From Christensenella sp964494645 (GTDB lineage Bacteria; Bacillota; Clostridia; Christensenellales; Christensenellaceae), in contig CAZBSH010000062.1 in NCBI GenBank assembly GCA_964494645.1, positions 1 through 11,968 of the forward strand: a stretch of DNA of 11,968 nucleotides. Direction: 5' to 3'. The translations under genes were made by a program, and so were the position numbers. Within the stretch, counting starts at the first letter, position 1, and each line of letters opens with the position of its first letter. Below are positions 8,318 through 11,968 of this stretch, piece by piece. The notes under the pieces were generated by a model. That model did not search any database, was not told where the DNA came from, and saw only the letters and a list, made by a program, of their open reading frames with translations.

Positions 8318-10555
8318 TTAACCACATTTGGAATATCCGCATGAGCGACAGATATTGCATCCGCCTTCGAACTCGAGTGTTTTACCACATTCAGGACATT
8401 TTGTATCGTCTTGCTGCTCGCTTTCCTCTTGCATTAATGGAGCGATTTTGACATCCTGCATTTGTGCGACCGTTTGCAACACGCGACCGATTGCGTCAGG
8501 ACAAGAGAGAACTTTGACATCTCCACCTTTCCTAAGCGTTGAATGACAACGAATACCACGAAGTTGCTCGACAATTGAATCCACATCCATACCCGAACGC
8601 AGTGCTGTGGAAATCAATCTGCTGGTTGCCTCAGACTGCGATGGACAGCCGCCCGCGCGTCCAAGGTTTGTAAATACTTCACAAATACCGTTTTCATCGT
8701 AGTTTACTGTAATATAAAGGTTGCCACAACCGATTTTCACCTTTTGCGTAATACCCTGCGTAACCTCGGGACGGTCTCTTGGCGCAACAGCATTCGACAC
8801 ATCTTCGAACGTTCCGGTAGCAGCAAAATCGCCCTCCTCCTTCTTGTTCACCTTGCCGATATTGAGGACTTGCGCGTCGCGTGAACCGTCGCGGTAAATG
8901 GTGACGCCCTTAAGCCCGAGTTTATATGCAAGGTCGTATACTTTACGCACATCTTCTTGTGTCGCCTCTCGTGGAAAATTGACCGTCTTTGAAACAGCAT
9001 TATCTGTATATTTTTGGAATGCCGCCTGCATACGTACATGCGATTCCGGATTGATGTCATGCGCGGTCACAAATACATCTTTGATATCCTGAGGGATCTC
9101 GTCAATGTGCGCGATCGTACCTTCAGAAGCGATGCGCGACATCAAGTCTTTTGAATACAGCCCGCGCTCTTTCATTACTTCTTCGAAATATGGATGCACC
9201 TCTAAAAGTTCATCGTTATCCATTACGTTGCGGATATAGGAAAGACCAAAGACAGGCTCGATCCCTGAAGACGAATTACAAATGATGGAGATCGTTCCTG
9301 TCGGAGCGATCGTTGTTACTGTCGCATTGCGCTGCACAAGTCCTTGACCCTTGAAAATGCTTTCATCATATGTAGGGAACGTGCCGCGTTGTTTTGCAAG
9401 CTCACAGGACATTTCACGTGCGTTGTCACGTAAAAATTTCATAATATGTTCTGCCAGCTCGATAGCTTTTTCAGAATTATAGGGGATCTTCAATTTGTAT
9501 AAGATATCCGCAAAGCCCATCAGCCCAAGACCGATCTTGCGTGTAGAAAGCGTCATATCACGAATCTTATCCAGAGGATAATTATTAACGGTAATGACAT
9601 TATCTAAGAAATGCACGGCATCCCTGATTGTCTGTTTAAAAAGGTCATAATCCAGCTCATAAGCATCGCCGCTTTTTTTCATCAACGCATTTAAGTTGAT
9701 GGAGCCGAGGTTACAGCTTTCATACGGCAGCAAAGGCTGTTCGCCACAGGGGTTTGTACTTTCTACCTCCCCTAGTTTAGGAACGGGATTATCACGGTTG
9801 ATGCGGTCTAAGAATACGATACCCGGTTCGCCATTTGTCCATGCCATTTTTACGATCATTGCATATACATCAGGCGCAAAAAGCTTCCCGGCATCCTGCC
9901 CGGTATGGGGATCGATCAATGCATACTCGCGGTTTTCGCTTACCGCCTTCATAAATTCTTCCGTAACGCCGACACTGATATTAAAGTTTGTTATTTCGGA
10001 GGTATTCTTTTTACATTGGATAAATTCAAGGATATCAGGATGATCGATACGCAAAATGCCCATATTCGCACCGCGACGCGTGCCCCCCTGTTTTACGGCC
10101 TCTGTCGCCGCATTAAAAACCTTCATGAAGCTTACAGGTCCGCTCGCCACGCCGCCCGTGGAGTTCACGGAAGAACCCGTACCACGCAAGCGCGTAAATG
10201 AAAAGCCGGTGCCGCCGCCGCTTTTGTGAATGAGTGCAGCGTTTTTTAATGCGTCAAAAATATCTTCCATACTGTCAGCAACAGGCAGAACAAAGCAAGC
10301 GGAAAGCTGACCTAGCTCTCTTCCGGCATTCATGAGTGTAGGAGAATTCGGCATGAAGCGTAAATCAGACATCATCTGATAAAATACATCCCGCGTCGAA
10401 GTAACGTCGGCGTTCCGATCGAATTCCTTGTCCGCTTCGGCGATCGCGCACGCTACACGCGCAAGTAAATCCTCCGGTTTTTCGATGGGATTGCCGTCTT
10501 TGTCTTTCTTCAGGTAACGCCTTTCAAGAACAGTTACCGCATTTTTGCTAAACAT
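8318..10555 (-). CDS. nrdJ: Adenosylcobalamin-dependent (class II) ribonucleotide reductase
   Basis: Reduces ribonucleotides to deoxyribonucleotides with a radical produced from adenosylcobalamin, so it works with or without oxygen. In 745 residues I see the start ENAVTVLERRYL-like block, NSPTLMNAGRELGQLSACF with redox C87, HKSGGGTGFSF near 110, the active-site NPCGE (N268, C270 as the thiyl-radical Cys, E272), and the second redox Cys C281 in ESCNLGSINL. The region around residues 600-700 (CGNLYITVNYDENG to CHSTLRKGG) is the TSCPD-type extension found in B12-dependent NrdJ, and the tail is a Cys-rich zinc-ribbon-like end with C720, C723, C733, C736, C739 and C744. The start is supported by GGAGG 10 nt upstream (10570-10566). 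It is monocistronic by context: its own promoter with NrdR boxes upstream and a strong terminator downstream. No partner small subunit is needed or seen. Confidence 0.97.
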   Translation of the reverse strand: MFSKNAVTVLERRYLKKDKDGNPIEKPEDLLARVACAIAEADKEFDRNADVTSTRDVFYQMMSDLRFMPNSPTLMNAGRELGQLSACFVLPVADSMEDIFDALKNAALIHKSGGGTGFSFTRLRGTGSSVNSTGGVASGPVSFMKVFNAATEAVKQGGTRRGANMGILRIDHPDILEFIQCKKNTSEITNFNISVGVTEEFMKAVSENREYALIDPHTGQDAGKLFAPDVYAMIVKMAWTNGEPGIVFLDRINRDNPVPKLGEVESTNPCGEQPLLPYESCNLGSINLNALMKKSGDAYELDYDLFKQTIRDAVHFLDNVITVNNYPLDKIRDMTLSTRKIGLGLMGFADILYKLKIPYNSEKAIELAEHIMKFLRDNAREMSCELAKQRGTFPTYDESIFKGQGLVQRNATVTTIAPTGTISIICNSSSGIEPVFGLSYIRNVMDNDELLEVHPYFEEVMKERGLYSKDLMSRIASEGTIAHIDEIPQDIKDVFVTAHDINPESHVRMQAAFQKYTDNAVSKTVNFPREATQEDVRKVYDLAYKLGLKGVTIYRDGSRDAQVLNIGKVNKKEEGDFAATGTFEDVSNAVAPRDRPEVTQGITQKVKIGCGNLYITVNYDENGICEVFTNLGRAGGCPSQSEATSRLISTALRSGMDVDSIVEQLRGIRCHSTLRKGGDVKVLSCPDAIGRVLQTVAQMQDVKIAPLMQEESEQQDDTKCPECGKTLEFEGGCNICRSCGYSKCG

Positions 10556-10572
10556 AGGGAAATATCCTCCGA

Positions 10573-10588
10573 ATAATATATTTAGTGC
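10573..10588 (-). promoter_or_regulatory. NrdR box 2 (degenerate), upstream of nrdJ
   Basis: Forward strand ATAATATATTTAGTGC matches the published NrdR consensus ACACWATATATWGTGT at 12 of 16 positions by my alignment. On its own it would be weak, but it begins exactly 31 bp from the stronger box at 10604, giving the 15 bp gap (three helical turns centre to centre) usual for paired NrdR boxes. It lies in the nrdJ leader, 3 bp before the Shine-Dalgarno. Confidence 0.65.
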
Positions 10589-10603
10589 CAGAATGAGTCC
10601 TGA

Positions 10604-10619
10604 ACACTATATATAGTAC
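10604..10619 (-). promoter_or_regulatory. NrdR box 1, overlapping the nrdJ -10 region
   Basis: Forward strand ACACTATATATAGTAC matches the NrdR consensus ACACWATATATWGTGT at 14 of 16 positions and contains a perfect 12 bp palindrome (10606-10617). NrdR is the zinc-finger/ATP-cone repressor of ribonucleotide reductase genes. Because the box covers the predicted -10, binding would block RNA polymerase. The nrdR gene itself is not in this window. Confidence 0.8.
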
Positions 10620-10636
10620 ACCGAGGGTAATGAAAA
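10608..10636 (-). promoter_or_regulatory. Candidate nrdJ promoter
   Basis: On the minus strand, TTTTCA (10636-10631) and TATATA (10613-10608) are separated by 17 bp; each matches the sigma-A consensus at 4 of 6 positions. A TATAGT at 19 bp spacing is an alternative -10. Both candidates fall inside NrdR box 1. The predicted leader is about 45 nt and holds no room for a cobalamin riboswitch. Confidence 0.5.
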
Positions 10637-10670
10637 TGCCAGCCCTTTTTCATGCTTTTTTAAAATATTT

Positions 10671-11453
10671 TTAAAGTATGGATAGAAAATCGCGATAAAT
10701 CAATAAAGAACTGTCCTTGCCCGACGTAAAAAAGTTTACGGTTCCCCCAACGCTCTGCATATTACATAAGTTTTCTGTCTCAAGCGTCCGTGCGATATGC
10801 TTTGCCGTACCGTATCTGCCATCATAAATCCTGCGAAAAGCAGGAAATATTTTTGTAGCGATATCCCCAATTTTATCTGCCACAAAAGAGTAATGCGTAC
10901 AGCCAATGACTAAGCTATCAATATCTTGTCCGCGATAGGGTATCAATTTATCATGAATATATGCTTTGATATGCGGATCGGCTACATTTCCTTTTTCGAT
11001 CAGGTCAGCTAGCTCTGCGCAAGGCACATTCAGAATCAATTCTTGCGCGCCGAGATTTACAAGCAAGGTATGATAGCGCTTCTGTTTTAGTGTTGCCGGA
11101 GTAGCCAGTACAATGACCTTTCCCTGTTTACGTTCCGATAGAGCAGGCTTTACTGCCGGTTCTATACTGATAATTGGAATATTATAGCGTTCACGCATCG
11201 TTTGCACGACGATGCTTGTTGCCGTATTGCAGGCGATTACGATCATCTTTACGCCCTGCTTAAAAAGAAACTCGCCGCATTGAAGCGAAAGCTCTTTGAT
11301 CTCTTCTTCGGTTTTGGTGCCATAGGGAGCGTTTTTGCTGTCACCGTAATATAGGAAATCTTCTTGCGGCAAACACTTCATTGCTTCGCAAAGAACGCTT
11401 ACACCGCCCACACCGGAATCATATACGCCAATTGGCAGATCATTTTTTTTCAT
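10671..11453 (-). CDS. murI: Glutamate racemase
   Basis: Interconverts L- and D-glutamate without a cofactor, supplying D-Glu for the peptidoglycan stem peptide. The protein has 260 residues, a normal length. The two-base catalytic cysteines are visible as C75 in ACNTAT and C185 in GCTHY, with H187 beside the second. The N-terminal substrate-binding YDSGVGG gives D12 and S13, and YYGDSKNAPYG near 35-45 is the other family signature. After GCTHY this protein has SF where PLL is common, a modest variation that leaves the catalytic residues intact. The start is supported by AGGA 7 nt upstream (11464-11461). It is transcribed away from rpsT, and nrdJ follows 115 bp downstream on the same strand with its own promoter. 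I see no convincing terminator between murI and nrdJ, so some readthrough is possible. Confidence 0.95.
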   Translation of the reverse strand: MKKNDLPIGVYDSGVGGVSVLCEAMKCLPQEDFLYYGDSKNAPYGTKTEEEIKELSLQCGEFLFKQGVKMIVIACNTATSIVVQTMRERYNIPIISIEPAVKPALSERKQGKVIVLATPATLKQKRYHTLLVNLGAQELILNVPCAELADLIEKGNVADPHIKAYIHDKLIPYRGQDIDSLVIGCTHYSFVADKIGDIATKIFPAFRRIYDGRYGTAKHIARTLETENLCNMQSVGGTVNFFTSGKDSSLLIYRDFLSIL

Positions 11454-11498
11454 GTAATCATCCTAAAAACTGTTTTAAATTCATTTTGTCTGTTATTT

Positions 11499-11527
11499 AT
11501 TATAGTACAATGCGCAATTATAGTAAA
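11499..11527 (-). promoter_or_regulatory. Candidate murI promoter
   Basis: On the minus strand TTTACT (11527-11522) and a perfect TATAAT (11504-11499) are separated by 17 bp, a good sigma-A match. It lies about 45 bp before the murI ATG, in the region shared with the divergent rpsT. A second TATAAT on 11522-11517 lacks a matching -35. Confidence 0.6.
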
Positions 11528-11552
11528 GATGCGATAAAAGTATAAAAATTAC

Positions 11553-11581
11553 TTGCAAAGAGCGCATGGATATGATAATAT
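11553..11581 (+). promoter_or_regulatory. Candidate rpsT promoter with extended -10
   Basis: TTGCAA (11553-11558), a 17 bp spacer ending in TGA, then TAATAT (11576-11581). The TG one base before the -10 gives an extended -10 element. This would start transcription near 11588 and leave a leader of about 30 nt before the rpsT start. A perfect inverted repeat (11572-11586) covers the -10. Confidence 0.55.
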
Positions 11582-11605
11582 ATCATTTGTTGAATTTAGA
11601 AATAT

Positions 11606-11613
11606 GGGGGTGA
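11606..11613 (+). promoter_or_regulatory. Shine-Dalgarno of rpsT (decides the start)
   Basis: GGGGGTGA, one base off the ideal GGAGGTGA, ends 5 nt before the TTG at 11619. It selects this TTG over the in-frame ATG at 11604, which would lie inside or before the ribosome-binding site. Confidence 0.75.
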
Positions 11614-11618
11614 ATGAA

Positions 11619-11882
11619 TTGCCTAATATCAAATCTGCTAAAAAACGCGTAAAAGTTATTGCGACAAAGACGTTGCGTAACAAAATGATCAAGTCCGCAC
11701 TTAAGACAGACCTTAAAAAGTTTGACGCTGCAGTAGTCGCTTCGGATGCAAATGCGAAGGAGCTCTATACAACAGCTGTAAGCGCAGTCGATAAGGCCGC
11801 TTTAAAGGGCACGATCCATAAAAATAAAGCAAACCGCGTAAAAGCACAATTGGCAAAAAAATTAAACAGTCAAGCTGAGTAA
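11619..11882 (+). CDS. rpsT: 30S ribosomal protein S20
   Basis: A small basic primary-binding protein of the 30S subunit that contacts 16S rRNA. Starting at the TTG gives 87 residues beginning MPNIKSAKKRVK, the canonical S20 N-terminus, and ending NRVKAQLAKKLNSQAE; the Lys/Arg-rich helical pattern and length fit the family. The frame stays open upstream to a TTG at 11553 and an ATG at 11604, but those would add non-homologous residues and run through the promoter and Shine-Dalgarno. TTG as an initiation codon is also used by E. coli rpsT, where it is tied to autoregulation by S20; whether that applies here is inference. It is monocistronic by context, with its own promoter and an intrinsic terminator 31 bp after the stop, and divergent from murI. 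Confidence 0.96.
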   Translation: MPNIKSAKKRVKVIATKTLRNKMIKSALKTDLKKFDAAVVASDANAKELYTTAVSAVDKAALKGTIHKNKANRVKAQLAKKLNSQAE

Positions 11883-11912
11883 TTTTGATACCCCATTTGA
11901 ATAAGACTTTTT

Positions 11913-11941
11913 AAAAACCGATCTCACCCATCGGTTTTTTT
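11913..11941 (+). terminator. Intrinsic terminator after rpsT
   Basis: AAAAACCGAT pairs with ATCGGTTTTT as a perfect 10 bp stem with a 7 nt loop (CTCACCC), followed by two more T, giving a 7-base T run. Because the stem starts with A's, it could also work on the minus strand for a gene approaching from the right. The remaining 27 bases to the window edge are too short to assign. Confidence 0.88.
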
Positions 11942-11968
11942 ATGTGCTGTAAATATCGACAAGCAGCG

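Noticed and set aside
7810..8451. A 213-codon open frame on the + strand crossing the miaB start and the nrdJ end
   Set aside because: It lies antisense to two clear genes, runs through the nrdJ terminator, and its translation has no family motif or Shine-Dalgarno support. It is a shadow of the genes on the other strand.
10631..10670. An AT-rich hairpin after murI (ATGAAAA pairing with TTTTCAT, and AAAATATTTT) as a terminator
   Set aside because: The stems are short, GC-poor and not followed by a T run, and they overlap the predicted nrdJ -35.
10556..10670. A cobalamin riboswitch upstream of nrdJ
   Set aside because: The whole intergenic region is 115 bp, shorter than a B12 riboswitch, and no B12-box-like conserved core is seen; NrdR boxes explain the region better.
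11553..11618. An N-terminal extension of S20 from TTG 11553 or ATG 11604
   Set aside because: The extension covers the predicted -35, -10 and Shine-Dalgarno and has no S20 homology; the canonical MPNIKSAKKRV begins at TTG 11619.
11942..11968. The start of a further gene at the right edge
   Set aside because: Only 27 bases remain after the rpsT terminator, too few to support any reading frame or strand.

Overview
The window looks like ordinary housekeeping chromosome from a low-to-mid GC Firmicute, most likely a member of the Clostridia. This is inferred from three things: the gene order miaB-mutS-mutL-miaA-ynbB, the use of a cobalamin-dependent (class II) ribonucleotide reductase, and strong Firmicute-type Shine-Dalgarno sequences. 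Nothing allows a call to genus. Codon usage and base composition look even across the window, and I see no insertion sequence, CRISPR array, tRNA, rRNA or prophage module.

Layout from left to right. The left edge holds the catalytic C-terminal end of a tyrosine recombinase on the + strand, cut by the window border. It converges, with only 5 bp between stop codons, on a minus-strand cluster read from right to left: miaB, mutS, mutL, miaA and a methionine gamma-lyase family gene (ynbB-like). Spacing in this cluster is 9 bp, an 8 bp overlap, a 4 bp overlap and about 20 bp, so it is very probably one transcript. It combines both enzymes of the ms2i6A37 tRNA modification route (MiaA, then MiaB) with the two core mismatch-repair proteins (MutS, MutL). 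An intrinsic terminator (8274-8302) separates this cluster from nrdJ, also on the minus strand.

nrdJ encodes the B12-dependent ribonucleotide reductase. Its promoter carries a pair of NrdR-box-like palindromes exactly 31 bp apart, so repression by NrdR is the likely control. Upstream of nrdJ, still on the minus strand, is murI (glutamate racemase), which supplies D-glutamate for peptidoglycan. murI and rpsT (ribosomal protein S20, + strand) are divergently transcribed from a 165 bp intergenic region. rpsT starts at a TTG codon and ends at a good intrinsic terminator (11913-11941).

No undescribed multi-gene system is visible. The points most worth a second look are regulatory: the NrdR box pair, the TTG start of rpsT, a possible leaderless start of miaB, and the absence of hfq from the miaA-ynbB junction where I would expect it.
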